Source: Porphyromonadaceae bacterium UBA7207
GTDB lineage: Bacteria > Bacteroidota > Bacteroidia > Bacteroidales > Muribaculaceae
Direction of reading: 5' to 3'
NCBI GenBank assembly: GCA_002490635.1
Contig: DKUJ01000027.1
Location: 1 to 46,454, forward strand
Length of the DNA: 46,454 bases
Every line of letters begins with the position of its first letter. Within the stretch, counting starts at the first letter, position 1. Positions 24,030 to 32,845 of this stretch are shown one piece after another. Under the pieces are notes generated by a model that was not told the DNA's origin, did not search any database, and saw only the letters and a program-made list of their open reading frames with translations. The translations under genes were made by a program, and so were the position numbers.

Positions 24030-26369
24030 ATGAGCACACCTTCCAATCTTGTGATTGTCGAATCACCGGCAAAGGCAAAAACTATAGAGAAATTTCTGGG
24101 CAGCGACTACAAGGTAATGTCCAGCTACGGCCATATCCGTGACCTGAAGAAACGCAACATAAGCATAGATTTCGACAAAGGTTTCGCGCCCGTCTACGAG
24201 ATTCCCGACGACAAGCAGTCGGTGGTGAGCGAGCTGCGCCGTGCCGCGGCCGGAGCCAAGACTGTATGGCTCGCTTCCGATGAGGACCGCGAGGGAGAGG
24301 CTATCGCATGGCACCTCTATGAAGTGCTCGGCCTTAAGCCCGAGAATACAAAACGAATTGTATTCCATGAAATTACCAAGAAAGCTATTCTGAATGCCAT
24401 AGAGCATCCGCGCGGCATTGACCTTGCCCGCGTCGATGCCCAGCAGGCACGCCGTGTGCTCGACCGCATTGTGGGATTCGAGCTGTCGCCCGTGCTCTGG
24501 AAGCGCCTGAAACCCGCGCTTTCGGCCGGTCGCGTGCAGAGTGTGGCGGTGAGGCTGATAGTCGATCGCGAGAACGAAATCCGCAACTTCCGCAGCGAGC
24601 CTTATTTCCGAGTGACGGCCATGTTCGATACCGCTGCCGGCGGCACACCCGTGAAAGCGGAGCTGCACGGGCGCCTTGGCAGCGAGAAGCAGGCCCGCGC
24701 ACTTCTGGAAAGCAGCGCTGGAGCCCGCTTCAAAGTGGGCGATGTGGCTGTGAAGCCGCAGCGGCGCTCGCCGGCGCCTCCCTTCACAACATCGACATTG
24801 CAGCAGGAAGCTTCCCGAAAACTCGGTTTCAGCGTGTCGCAGACAATGATGGTGGCGCAGAGGCTCTATGAGAACGGACACATCACCTACATGCGTACCG
24901 ACTCGCTGAATCTCTCCGAGGATGCCATCGCGGCAATCGCCGGCGAAATCCGCAGCCGGCATGGCGAAAGATATGTGAAGGTGCGGCATTACCATACCAA
25001 CTCGAAAGGAGCACAGGAGGCACACGAGGCGATACGTCCCACATATGTCGATCGCGAGACAATCGACGACGCCGGCTCGCAGGAAAAACGCCTCTACGCC
25101 CTCATCCGCAAAAGGGCGATAGCCTCGCAGATGGCCGATGCGGAGATAGAGAAAACCACCGCCGACATTGTCAACGATGTCAACGACGCTGTGTTTGTGG
25201 CCACCGGTGAAGTGGTGACATTCGACGGTTTCCTGGGTGTGTACACCGAAAGCGACGGCGAGCAGGAAAGCAACGATGCATCCCCGCGCCGCCTGCCGCA
25301 TCTCGACAAAGGCCAGCCGCTCATATGCCAGAACATGACCGCTGCCGAACGTTTCACCCAGCAGCCCCCGCGCTTCACCGAGGCCTCTCTGGTGAAGAAG
25401 CTGGAGGAGCTTGGCATAGGTCGGCCGTCCACATACGCGCCTACCATCTCCACTATACAGCAACGTGAATATGTGGTCAAAGGTGAGAATGAGGGCACTC
25501 AGCGCAGCTATACCGTGCTCGACATGGATGCCGCCGGCTGCATAACCCGCAGCGAGGCCACCGAAACCGCCGGCAGCGACAAAGGCAAGCTTGTGCCAAC
25601 CGACATAGGCATGATTGTCAACGATTTCCTTACAAGCTATTTCCCCGACATCCTCGACTATAATTTCACAGCCCGTATCGAAGAGAAATTCGACGAGATT
25701 GCCGGCGGAAAGCTCCCCTGGACCGACGAGATAGCAACTTTCTACCGCCTCTTCCAGCCTGCGGTGAAGTCGGCGATGACAATAGAGGAAGGACCCAAGT
25801 TCGGCGAGCGAATTATCGGCACCGACCCCGGGTCCGGCGAGACCGTGAGCGCCAAGATAGGCCGTTTCGGTCCTGTGGTGCAGATCGGCAGCCCCGACGG
25901 CGACCGCAAGCCCCGTTTCGCCTCTCTGCTGCAGGGACAGTCGCTTTCCTCAATCACTCTTGAGGAGGCGCTGAAGCTCTTCGAATTTCCGCGCAGCCTC
26001 GGTGAGTTCGAGGGTGCGGACGTTGAAGTCGCCATCGGCCGTTTCGGTCCATATGTGCGCCACAAAGGTAAATTCGTGTCGATACCGAAAGATATGCAGC
26101 CGGCCGAAGTGAGCCTCACCCAGGCCGTGGAACTGATTGAAGCCAAGCGCAAGGCCGACCTCGAGCGCATTGTGCGCACATTCCCCGAAGATTCCGAAAT
26201 TCAGATTCTGCGCGGGCGCTACGGCATCTACATTGCCAAAGGCAAGGAAAACTACAAGATACCCAAAACTGTCGAGAATCCTGCGGCGCTCACTCTCGAG
26301 CAGGTGCGGCAAATCATAGAGCAGGCCGATGCGGCTCCTGCAAAACCCAAACGTACCCGCAAGAAATGA
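24030..26369 (+). CDS. topA: DNA topoisomerase I
   Basis: A 779-residue type IA topoisomerase that relaxes negative supercoils. The N terminus is a Toprim domain (VIVESPAKAKTIEKFLG ... ASDEDREGEAIAWH). The catalytic Tyr is in HITYMRTDS (Tyr287), and the GRPSTYAPTI motif is present. The C terminus has no Cys4 zinc fingers. Instead it carries three tandem topoisomerase C-terminal repeats, recognisable by G-R-F/Y-G-P/I-Y-V/I (IGRFGPVVQIG, IGRFGPYVRHKG, RGRYGIYIAKG), and a basic tail. The stop overlaps the ATG of the pseudouridine synthase gene, so both are one operon. Confidence 0.95.
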   Translation: MSTPSNLVIVESPAKAKTIEKFLGSDYKVMSSYGHIRDLKKRNISIDFDKGFAPVYEIPDDKQSVVSELRRAAAGAKTVWLASDEDREGEAIAWHLYEVLGLKPENTKRIVFHEITKKAILNAIEHPRGIDLARVDAQQARRVLDRIVGFELSPVLWKRLKPALSAGRVQSVAVRLIVDRENEIRNFRSEPYFRVTAMFDTAAGGTPVKAELHGRLGSEKQARALLESSAGARFKVGDVAVKPQRRSPAPPFTTSTLQQEASRKLGFSVSQTMMVAQRLYENGHITYMRTDSLNLSEDAIAAIAGEIRSRHGERYVKVRHYHTNSKGAQEAHEAIRPTYVDRETIDDAGSQEKRLYALIRKRAIASQMADAEIEKTTADIVNDVNDAVFVATGEVVTFDGFLGVYTESDGEQESNDASPRRLPHLDKGQPLICQNMTAAERFTQQPPRFTEASLVKKLEELGIGRPSTYAPTISTIQQREYVVKGENEGTQRSYTVLDMDAAGCITRSEATETAGSDKGKLVPTDIGMIVNDFLTSYFPDILDYNFTARIEEKFDEIAGGKLPWTDEIATFYRLFQPAVKSAMTIEEGPKFGERIIGTDPGSGETVSAKIGRFGPVVQIGSPDGDRKPRFASLLQGQSLSSITLEEALKLFEFPRSLGEFEGADVEVAIGRFGPYVRHKGKFVSIPKDMQPAEVSLTQAVELIEAKRKADLERIVRTFPEDSEIQILRGRYGIYIAKGKENYKIPKTVENPAALTLEQVRQIIEQADAAPAKPKRTRKK

Positions 26370-27295
26370 AAGCGAAGAAACGGCTTGCCGCCAAACCAGG
26401 CGCGCGCCCCGGAGCCTTCCGGCCCGACAATATTGAAAACTACGAAGTAGCCTCCGACGACACTCTGCTGGCATTTCTTATCAAATCCATGCCACAGAGA
26501 ACGCGTACAACGGTCAAGGACTATCTCGAACACCGCCAGGTGATGGTGGGTGGGGCGGTGACCTCGCGCTACGATTTCCCTCTGAAGTCCGGCGATACGG
26601 TGAAGGTGAACACCACCCGCGAATTCCAGGTATTCAACCATCCGAGGCTGCGCATCGTGCACGAGGACGACGACATAATAGTAATCGACAAGGGCTATGG
26701 CCTGCTGTCGATGGGAACCGACCGCATCAAGGACGGAACGGCATATTCCATTCTCCGCGAATACCTCAAGCGCAAGGACCCGCGCAACAAGCTTTTCATA
26801 GTCCATCGTCTCGACCGCGACACTACCGGGCTGATGATGTTCGCCAAGAACGAGAAAGCCAAGGAGACCATGCAGCACAACTGGAACAATATGGTGCTGG
26901 AGCGCAAGTATGTGGCTGTTGTGGAGGGCACAATCGAACCGCGTGAAGGCCAGATACGCTCCTACCTGGCCGAGAACAGCGCGCATGAAGTGTACTCGGT
27001 GAAGGATTCCGCTATGGGGCAGCTCGCCGTTACCAACTATGTAACCATTGCCGCGCGTGGCCCCTACTCCATGGTGGAGCTGTCGCTGGCCACGGGGCGA
27101 AAGAACCAGATTCGCGTACACATGAAGGACGCCGGGCATCCCATCTCCGGCGACAGGCGCTACGGCGCATCGCCATCGCCGGCACACCGCTTGTGCCTGC
27201 ATGCGGCCACACTGCGATTCGTGCACCCGGTCACCCGCCGCGACATGAACTTCAGCAGTCCTGTGCCGGCGTCGTTCCGCCGCCTGGTGCGCTGA
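26366..27295 (+). CDS. RluA-family pseudouridine synthase
   Basis: A 309-residue RNA-modifying enzyme. An S4-like RNA-binding domain lies at about residues 30-90 (LLAFLIKSMPQRTRTTVKDYLEHRQVMVGG). It is followed by the catalytic domain with HRLDRDTTG (catalytic Asp150), ALTGRKNQIR-type ATGRKNQIRVHM, and ISGDRRYGA. Enzymes with this layout (RluD, RluC) convert uridines of 23S rRNA to pseudouridine; the exact site cannot be assigned. The N terminus is basic. Its start overlaps the topA stop by ATGA, and a strong terminator follows. Confidence 0.9.
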   Translation: MKAKKRLAAKPGARPGAFRPDNIENYEVASDDTLLAFLIKSMPQRTRTTVKDYLEHRQVMVGGAVTSRYDFPLKSGDTVKVNTTREFQVFNHPRLRIVHEDDDIIVIDKGYGLLSMGTDRIKDGTAYSILREYLKRKDPRNKLFIVHRLDRDTTGLMMFAKNEKAKETMQHNWNNMVLERKYVAVVEGTIEPREGQIRSYLAENSAHEVYSVKDSAMGQLAVTNYVTIAARGPYSMVELSLATGRKNQIRVHMKDAGHPISGDRRYGASPSPAHRLCLHAATLRFVHPVTRRDMNFSSPVPASFRRLVR

Positions 27296-27429
27296 TTCCG
27301 TTGCCTAAGGCCGTTGAGTCTGTGGCGCCGTGTCCCTGTGGAGGTCTCCGGTCCGCGTGCTGTTGTCCGATATTTCCGGTGCGGCATTCCTGCCTGCCAG
27401 AGGCGGGTTCCTGAAGCGCCGTGATATTG

Positions 27430-27460
27430 CACCTGCCCTTGTGGCGGGTGTATTTTTTTT
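27430..27460 (+). terminator. Intrinsic terminator of the topA operon
   Basis: An 8-bp stem (CACCTGCC 27430-27437 with GGCGGGTG 27443-27450, one wobble), loop CTTGT, then TATTTTTTTT. Confidence 0.85.
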
Positions 27461-27482
27461 GCCCGTCGCTGGCGGCAAAATA

Positions 27483-27514
27483 TTTGTATATTAGAAAATT
27501 AATTGCTAACTTTG
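27483..27514 (+). promoter_or_regulatory. Promoter of the rpsL ribosomal superoperon
   Basis: TTTG (27483-27486), 20 bases, TAACTTTG (27507-27514), then CGCCG. It matches the Bacteroidota consensus fully. It is the only consensus promoter I can see before the 18-kb ribosomal gene run. Confidence 0.85.
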
Positions 27515-27685
27515 CGCCGTTGAACAGCGCCCGTACGCTTCGTGCCACCGCTAACTATCTGATGGGTAGTGTAGTGTGTGGTGTTTTCGGATGTATATCC
27601 CGATGGTGGCGAGTGGCGCTGGTCCGACGATTGAAAACGAGTAATATCAGAAAAAGAACATAAAGTAACATCCAAAAAGACTAAG

Positions 27686-28075
27686 ATGCCAACTATTCAG
27701 CAATTAGTACGCAAAGGACGCGTGGCACTCGAGGACAAGAGCAAGAGCCCCGCTCTGGACTCCTGCCCCCAGCGACGCGGCGTGTGCGTGCGTGTGTACA
27801 CCACCACCCCCAAAAAGCCTAACTCGGCAATGCGCAAAGTAGCCCGTGTGCGCCTCACCAACGGCAAGGAAGTGAACTCCTATATCCCCGGTGAAGGCCA
27901 CAACCTGCAGGAGCACTCCATCGTGCTTGTGCGCGGCGGTCGTGTGAAGGATCTCCCCGGTGTACGCTATCACATCGTTCGCGGCACCCTCGATACCGCA
28001 GGTGTGAAAGACCGCACCCAGCGCCGCTCCAAATACGGAGCCAAGCGTCCCAAGGCCGGTGCCGCCAAGAAGTAA
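27686..28075 (+). CDS. rpsL: 30S ribosomal protein S12
   Basis: A 129-residue decoding-centre protein. The two loops that contact the A-site codon-anticodon helix are intact (TTTPKKPNSAMRKVARV and RGGRVKDLPGVRYHIVRG). The lysines in KKPNS and RVKD, sites of streptomycin-resistance changes in other bacteria, are wild type here. It is first in the str-S10-spc-alpha gene run, with a ~165-base leader. It is preceded by topA and rluA-type genes, not by rpoC. Confidence 0.98.
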   Translation: MPTIQQLVRKGRVALEDKSKSPALDSCPQRRGVCVRVYTTTPKKPNSAMRKVARVRLTNGKEVNSYIPGEGHNLQEHSIVLVRGGRVKDLPGVRYHIVRGTLDTAGVKDRTQRRSKYGAKRPKAGAAKK

Positions 28076-28288
28076 TCAGCCGGTTGCGGTCGTTGAAGAC
28101 CATTTCCGGCGGGTGAAGCAATCTTATGGCACCCGAGATTTAAAAAACTGAAAATTTAAACTCGTTTTTGCATTTCTTGCAGCTGTAAATCTTTTGGTTG
28201 AGTAAGCCGCTACGCGCCGGAGGGCGCAGGCTGAAGACGAACGAAACAAGCAACCAAGCAATCAAAAACAAAAGCAAAGACCTTACCA
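28076..28288 (+). promoter_or_regulatory. Structured rpsL-rpsG intercistronic region
   Basis: The 213 bases include GGGTG/CACCC (28113-28136), an AT-rich stretch, and an AGCC-GCGCC/GGCGC-GGCT hairpin (about 28205-28232). In E. coli the rpsL-rpsG gap is where S7 binds to repress its own operon; by position this could serve the same end. No consensus promoter was found in it. Confidence 0.4.
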
Positions 28289-28765
28289 ATGAGAAAGGCT
28301 AAGCCTAAAAAGAGGATTATCCTCCCCGATCCCGTCTTTGGTGACGTGCGTGTGACCAAATTTGTCAACCACCTCATGTACGACGGCAAAAAGAACTCTG
28401 CCTTCACCATCTTCTACGATGCTCTGCAGACTGTGAAGTCCAAACTTCCCAATGAGGAACTCGAAGCTCTCGACATCTGGAAAAAAGCCCTCGAGAACGT
28501 AACACCTACCGTAGAAGTGAAGAGCCGCCGCATCGGTGGCGCCACATTCCAGGTTCCGACCGAAATCCGGCCCGACCGCAAGGAATCGATATCAATGAAA
28601 AATCTAATTCTCTACGCACGTCGCCGTGGCGGTAAGACCATGGCCGACAAGCTCGCCGCAGAAATCGTGGACGCATTCAACCTCCAGGGCGGCGCATTCA
28701 AGCGCAAAGAGGATATGCACAAGATGGCCGAAGCCAACCGCGCATTCGCCCACTTCCGTTTCTAA
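28289..28765 (+). CDS. rpsG: 30S ribosomal protein S7
   Basis: A 158-residue primary 16S rRNA-binding protein that nucleates the head of the small subunit and lies at the E site. Typical features: a basic start MRKAKPKKRIILPDPVFGD, KFVNHLMYDGKK, VKSRRIGGATFQVPTE, and the RRGGKTMADKLAAE helix. Length is normal. It follows rpsL after an unusually long 213-base gap and precedes fusA by 36 bases. In other bacteria S7 is the translational repressor of this operon. Confidence 0.98.
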   Translation: MRKAKPKKRIILPDPVFGDVRVTKFVNHLMYDGKKNSAFTIFYDALQTVKSKLPNEELEALDIWKKALENVTPTVEVKSRRIGGATFQVPTEIRPDRKESISMKNLILYARRRGGKTMADKLAAEIVDAFNLQGGAFKRKEDMHKMAEANRAFAHFRF

Positions 28766-28801
28766 GCGATTTTTCGTTGAATATCTTTTAACACCGACAA
28801 A

Positions 28802-30928
28802 ATGGCTAAATCTGACGAACTTCTCAAGTATACCCGCAATATCGGCATCATGGCTCACATCGATGCCGGCAAAACCACCACTTCCGAGCGTATCCTCTTC
28901 TACACCGGCCTGACACACAAAATCGGCGAGGTGCACGACGGTGCCGCTACCATGGACTGGATGGAACAGGAGCAGGAGCGCGGTATCACAATCACCTCCG
29001 CCGCCACCACCACTTTCTGGAAGTACAACGACGAGAAATTCAAAATCAACCTGATCGACACCCCCGGACACGTCGACTTCACCGTCGAAGTGGAACGCTC
29101 CCTGCGTGTGCTCGACGGCGCTGTGGCTACTTTCTGTGCAGTCGGAGGCGTTGAGCCCCAGAGCGAGACTGTGTGGCGCCAGGCCGACAAATACAACGTG
29201 CCCCGTATCGGCTACGTGAACAAGATGGACCGCTCCGGTGCGAACTTCTTCGAAGTAGTGCGCCAGCTCCAGGACGTTCTCGGTGCCAATCCCTGCCCCA
29301 TCCAGATACCCATCGGCGCTGAGGAGACATTCAAGGGCGTTGTGGACCTCATCACCATGAAGGCCATCTTCTGGCACGACGAGACCATGGGCGCCGACTA
29401 TTCCGTGGAAGAAATCCCCGCCTCCCTGCTCGACGAAGCAGAACAGTGGCGCGACAAGATGCTCGAGAAAATCGCCGAGTACGACGACGATCTGATGACA
29501 AAGTACTTCGACGATCCCTCCACCATCACAGTCGACGAAATCAAGCGCGCTCTCCGCAAGGCCACACTGGCTATGGATCTGGTGCCCATGATTTGCGGCT
29601 CCTCATTCAAGAACAAAGGCGTTCAGTGCCTGCTCGACGCTGTCTGCGCATACCTCCCAAGCCCCGTTGATGCCGGCGCCATCGAAGGCCACGCAGTCGA
29701 CAACGCCGACGAGGTAATCTCCCGCGAACCCAGCTCCGACGCACCCATGTGCGCTCTGGCGTTCAAGATTGCAACCGACCCCTATGTAGGCCGCCTGTGC
29801 TTCTTCCGCGTGTACTCCGGCGACATCAACGCCGGCTCTTACGTTCTCAACAGCCGTTCGGGCAAGAAGGAACGTATCTCGCGTCTGTTCCAGATGCATT
29901 CCAACAAGCAGAATGCCAAGGAAGTGATCGGCTGCGGCGATATCGGCGCAGGCGTAGGTTTCAAGGATATCCGCACCGGCGACACCCTCTGTGCCGAAGA
30001 TGCGCCCATCGTGCTCGAAGCCATGGACTTCCCCGAACCTGTGATCGGCATCGCCGTTGAGCCCAAAACCCAGAAAGACCTCGACAAGCTCGGCGTAGGC
30101 CTTCAGAAACTCGCCGAAGAAGACCCCACCTTCCGCGTTCAGACCAACGAAGAAACCGGCCAGACCGTTATCTCCGGCATGGGTGAACTCCACCTCGACA
30201 TCATCATCGACCGTCTGCGTCGCGAATTCAAAGTAGAGTGCAACCAGGGTCGTCCCCAGGTAACCTACAAGGAAACCATCACCCGTCCCTGCGAACTTCG
30301 CGAAGTGTTCAAGAAACAGACCGGTGGTCGCGGTAAGTTCGCCGACATCATCGTACGCGTCGAACCCGTCGACGAAGGCTTCGAAGGTGGTCTCCAGTTC
30401 GTGGACGAAGTCAAGGGCGGCAACATTCCCAAGGAATTCATCCCCGCTATCCAGAAAGGCTTCACCAACGCCATGAAGAACGGTGTGCTCGCCGGCTACC
30501 CCGTGGAACAGCTCAAGGTAACCGTTATCGACGGCTCCTTCCACCCGGTTGACTCCGACCAGCTCTCCTTCGAGCTCTGCGCCATCCAGGCATTCAAGAA
30601 AGCCTGCGAGAAAGCCGGTCCCGTTCTGCTGGAACCCATCATGAAAATCGAAGTGGTTACCCCCGAGGAATCCATGGGCGACGTTATCTCCGACCTTAAC
30701 AAGCGCCGCGGACAGGTTGAAGGCATGGAAAGCAGCCGTTCCGGTGCGCGCGTGGTCAAGGCAAAGGCCCCTCTGGCCGAAATGTTCGGCTACGTGACAG
30801 CCCTGCGCACCATCACCTCCGGTCGCGCAACCTCCACCATGAGCTTCTCGCACTACTCCGAAGTATCCAACTCCATCGCCAAAGACGTGCTCACCGAGTG
30901 CCAGGGACGTGTGGACCTCCTCAAGTAA
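28802..30928 (+). CDS. fusA: Elongation factor G
   Basis: A 708-residue translocation GTPase. Domain I has GIMAHIDAGKTTTSE (P-loop), RGITI (switch I), DTPGHVDF (switch II) and NKMD. Domains II to V follow, with GMGELHLDIIIDRLRREF in domain III and a domain IV/V ending normally. It moves tRNAs and mRNA on the ribosome after peptide transfer and also helps recycle ribosomes. Its place between rpsG and rpsJ identifies it as the housekeeping copy. There is no tuf gene between fusA and rpsJ, unlike the classical str operon of E. coli. Confidence 0.98.
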   Translation: MAKSDELLKYTRNIGIMAHIDAGKTTTSERILFYTGLTHKIGEVHDGAATMDWMEQEQERGITITSAATTTFWKYNDEKFKINLIDTPGHVDFTVEVERSLRVLDGAVATFCAVGGVEPQSETVWRQADKYNVPRIGYVNKMDRSGANFFEVVRQLQDVLGANPCPIQIPIGAEETFKGVVDLITMKAIFWHDETMGADYSVEEIPASLLDEAEQWRDKMLEKIAEYDDDLMTKYFDDPSTITVDEIKRALRKATLAMDLVPMICGSSFKNKGVQCLLDAVCAYLPSPVDAGAIEGHAVDNADEVISREPSSDAPMCALAFKIATDPYVGRLCFFRVYSGDINAGSYVLNSRSGKKERISRLFQMHSNKQNAKEVIGCGDIGAGVGFKDIRTGDTLCAEDAPIVLEAMDFPEPVIGIAVEPKTQKDLDKLGVGLQKLAEEDPTFRVQTNEETGQTVISGMGELHLDIIIDRLRREFKVECNQGRPQVTYKETITRPCELREVFKKQTGGRGKFADIIVRVEPVDEGFEGGLQFVDEVKGGNIPKEFIPAIQKGFTNAMKNGVLAGYPVEQLKVTVIDGSFHPVDSDQLSFELCAIQAFKKACEKAGPVLLEPIMKIEVVTPEESMGDVISDLNKRRGQVEGMESSRSGARVVKAKAPLAEMFGYVTALRTITSGRATSTMSFSHYSEVSNSIAKDVLTECQGRVDLLK

Positions 30929-30946
30929 CAAAAACTAATACACCAT

Positions 30947-31252
30947 ATGAACCCCATCATCAGAATCAAACTGAAGTCCTACGACCACAGTCTCGTCGAC
31001 AAAAGCGCCGAGAAGATCGTAAAGACCGTAAAGAGCATCGGTGCGGTTATCAGCGGTCCCATACCCCTGCCCACTCACAAACGCATCTTCACGGTCAACC
31101 GCTCCACTTTCGTAAACAAGAAAAGCCGCGAGCAGTTCCAGCTCAGCAGCTACAAGCGCCTGATCGACATCTACAACGCTACCCCCAAAATCGTCGACGC
31201 TCTCATGAAGCTCGAACTCCCCAGCGGCGTGGAAGTGGAAATCAAGTGCTGA
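30947..31252 (+). CDS. rpsJ: 30S ribosomal protein S10
   Basis: A 101-residue S10 (NusE) with the family's RIKLKSYDHSLVDKSAEKIV start and GPIPLPTHKRIFTVNRS loop. Besides its place in the 30S head, S10 links NusG to the ribosome and takes part in antitermination. It is the first gene of the S10 cluster, 18 bases after fusA, so it is probably co-transcribed with the str genes. Confidence 0.97.
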   Translation: MNPIIRIKLKSYDHSLVDKSAEKIVKTVKSIGAVISGPIPLPTHKRIFTVNRSTFVNKKSREQFQLSSYKRLIDIYNATPKIVDALMKLELPSGVEVEIKC

Positions 31253-31295
31253 TACCGCAGAAGAATACATTCAATCAATATCAACAACAAGAGAA

Positions 31296-31913
31296 ATGCC
31301 AGGATTAATTGGAAAGAAAATCGGAATGACATCCGTTTTCAGTGCCGACGGCCGCAACGTGCCGTGCACTGTTATCGAAGTAGGTCCTTGTGTTGTCACT
31401 CAGGTTAAAACCGCCGACAAAGACGGTTACGAAGCACTCCAGCTCGGCTTCGAGGAGCAGAAAGAAAAGCACCTTACACAGCCCGAGCTCGGACACTTCC
31501 GCCGTGCCGGTGTGACACCCAAGCGCCACTTGGCCGAGTTCAAAGGATTTGGCGACAAATACGCTCTGGGCGATACCATCGGTGCCGACTTCTTCACCGA
31601 GAACGACTTCGTGGACATCGCAGGTATATCCAAAGGTAAAGGATTCCAGGGCGTTGTAAAGCGTCACGGCTTCGGCGGCGTAGGCCAGAGCACTCACGGC
31701 CAGCACAACCGCCTGCGTGCCCCCGGTTCGGTGGGCGCTTGCTCCTATCCCGCAAAAGTGTTCAAAGGCATGCGTATGGCCGGCCAGACAGGCAACAAGC
31801 GCGTTACCGTGCAGAACCTCCAGGTCATCAAAGTGATTGCCGAACACAACATCATCATGATCAAAGGCTCCATCCCCGGTAGCAAAGGTTCAATCGTCTT
31901 AATCGAGAAGTAA
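31296..31913 (+). CDS. rplC: 50S ribosomal protein L3
   Basis: A 205-residue early-assembly 23S rRNA-binding protein whose long loop reaches toward the peptidyl-transferase centre. Seen: MPGLIGKKIGMTSVFS at the start, GKGFQGVVKRHGFGG, THGQHNRLRAPGSVGA, and KGMRMAGQTGNKRVTVQNL. The Gln in the central loop (GQSTHGQHN), a methylation site in some species, is present. Two bases separate it from rplD. Confidence 0.98.
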   Translation: MPGLIGKKIGMTSVFSADGRNVPCTVIEVGPCVVTQVKTADKDGYEALQLGFEEQKEKHLTQPELGHFRRAGVTPKRHLAEFKGFGDKYALGDTIGADFFTENDFVDIAGISKGKGFQGVVKRHGFGGVGQSTHGQHNRLRAPGSVGACSYPAKVFKGMRMAGQTGNKRVTVQNLQVIKVIAEHNIIMIKGSIPGSKGSIVLIEK

Positions 31914-31915
31914 GA

Positions 31916-32536
31916 ATGGAACTCGCAGTATACAACCAGCAGGGCCAGGACACCGGCCGTCGCGTAACCCTCAACGACGAGGTTTTCGCAATCGTTCCCA
32001 GCGAACACGCACTCTACCTCGACGTTAAGCAGTACCTTGCAAACCAGCGCCAGGGAACACACAAAAGCAAGGAACGCTCCGAAGTGAGCGGTTCCACACG
32101 CAAGCTCCACAAGCAGAAAGGCGGCGGCGGAAGCCGTATCGGCGACATCAACTCCCCCGTCCTCGTCGGCGGCGGACGCGTCTTCGGTCCCCGTCCCCGC
32201 GACTACCGCTTCAAGCTCAACAAGAAAGTGAAGCAGCTCGCACGTCGCAGCGCTCTCACACTCAAAGCGCAGGAAGGCCAGATCATCGTGGTCGACAAGG
32301 TGGAATTCGGAACACCCAAAACAAAAGAATACATAAACTTTGCTAAAAATCTCAAAGTGGATGGCAAAAAAGTACTCCTCGTTTTGGATAAAGCCGACGA
32401 AAACGTATATTTGTCGATGCGTAACGTGCCCGATGCCCGCCTTGCAAAGGCATCGGACATCAACACGTACATAGTCCTCAACAACAAGGCCCTGATCCTC
32501 ACCGAGCAGAGCCTCGAAACCATCAACAAACTCTAA
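31916..32536 (+). CDS. rplD: 50S ribosomal protein L4
   Basis: A 206-residue protein whose extended loop lines the nascent-peptide exit tunnel (KQKGGGGSRIGDINSPVLVGGGRVFGPRPRDY, seen in parts). In E. coli L4 represses the S10 operon by binding its leader; whether this occurs here cannot be seen. The start follows the rplC stop by 2 bases. Confidence 0.97.
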   Translation: MELAVYNQQGQDTGRRVTLNDEVFAIVPSEHALYLDVKQYLANQRQGTHKSKERSEVSGSTRKLHKQKGGGGSRIGDINSPVLVGGGRVFGPRPRDYRFKLNKKVKQLARRSALTLKAQEGQIIVVDKVEFGTPKTKEYINFAKNLKVDGKKVLLVLDKADENVYLSMRNVPDARLAKASDINTYIVLNNKALILTEQSLETINKL

Positions 32537-32548
32537 CAGCACCCAATA

Positions 32549-32839
32549 ATGGAAATCTCCATCAAGCCAATCATTACAGAGGCAGCGACCAAGCTTTCCG
32601 AGAAGCGCAATTGCTACACCTTCAGGGTGTCTCCAGAGGCCAACAAGTATCAGATCAAGAGCCTGATAGAACAAGTCTACGGCGTGAAGGTGCTCAGCGT
32701 CAACACCGCCAACATGCGCGGCAAGAACAAGAGCCGCTGGACCAAGAGCGGACTTCTCCGCGGCAAGACTGCCGCCTGGAAGAAAGCATACGTCACTGTA
32801 GCAGCCGGCCAGACTATCGAATTCTTCAGCAACATCTAA
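32549..32839 (+). CDS. rplW: 50S ribosomal protein L23
   Basis: A 96-residue protein at the tunnel exit, the docking site for trigger factor and SRP. Typical are ISIKPIITEAATKLSEKRN, VSPEANKYQIKSLIEQVYGVKV, and the loop NMRGKNKSRW. The gene is short and complete and lies between rplD and rplB with 12- and 6-base gaps. Confidence 0.96.
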   Translation: MEISIKPIITEAATKLSEKRNCYTFRVSPEANKYQIKSLIEQVYGVKVLSVNTANMRGKNKSRWTKSGLLRGKTAAWKKAYVTVAAGQTIEFFSNI

Positions 32840-32845
32840 CAAATA

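Larger units (their letters stand above)
27296..27685 (+). other. Spacer and leader before rpsL
   Basis: These 390 bases hold no credible gene. After the pseudouridine synthase there is a G+C-rich stretch with a 7-bp hairpin (CCTGCCT/AGGCGGG near 27395-27413), then the terminator at 27430-27460 and the rpsL promoter at 27483-27514. An untranslated leader of about 165 bases to the rpsL ATG follows. The leader is long for a ribosomal operon in this window and could host regulation; I see no known riboswitch in it. Confidence 0.6.

Noticed and set aside
24063..25463. Minus-strand open frame opposite topA
   Set aside because: No recognisable motif, and topA is intact on the other strand.
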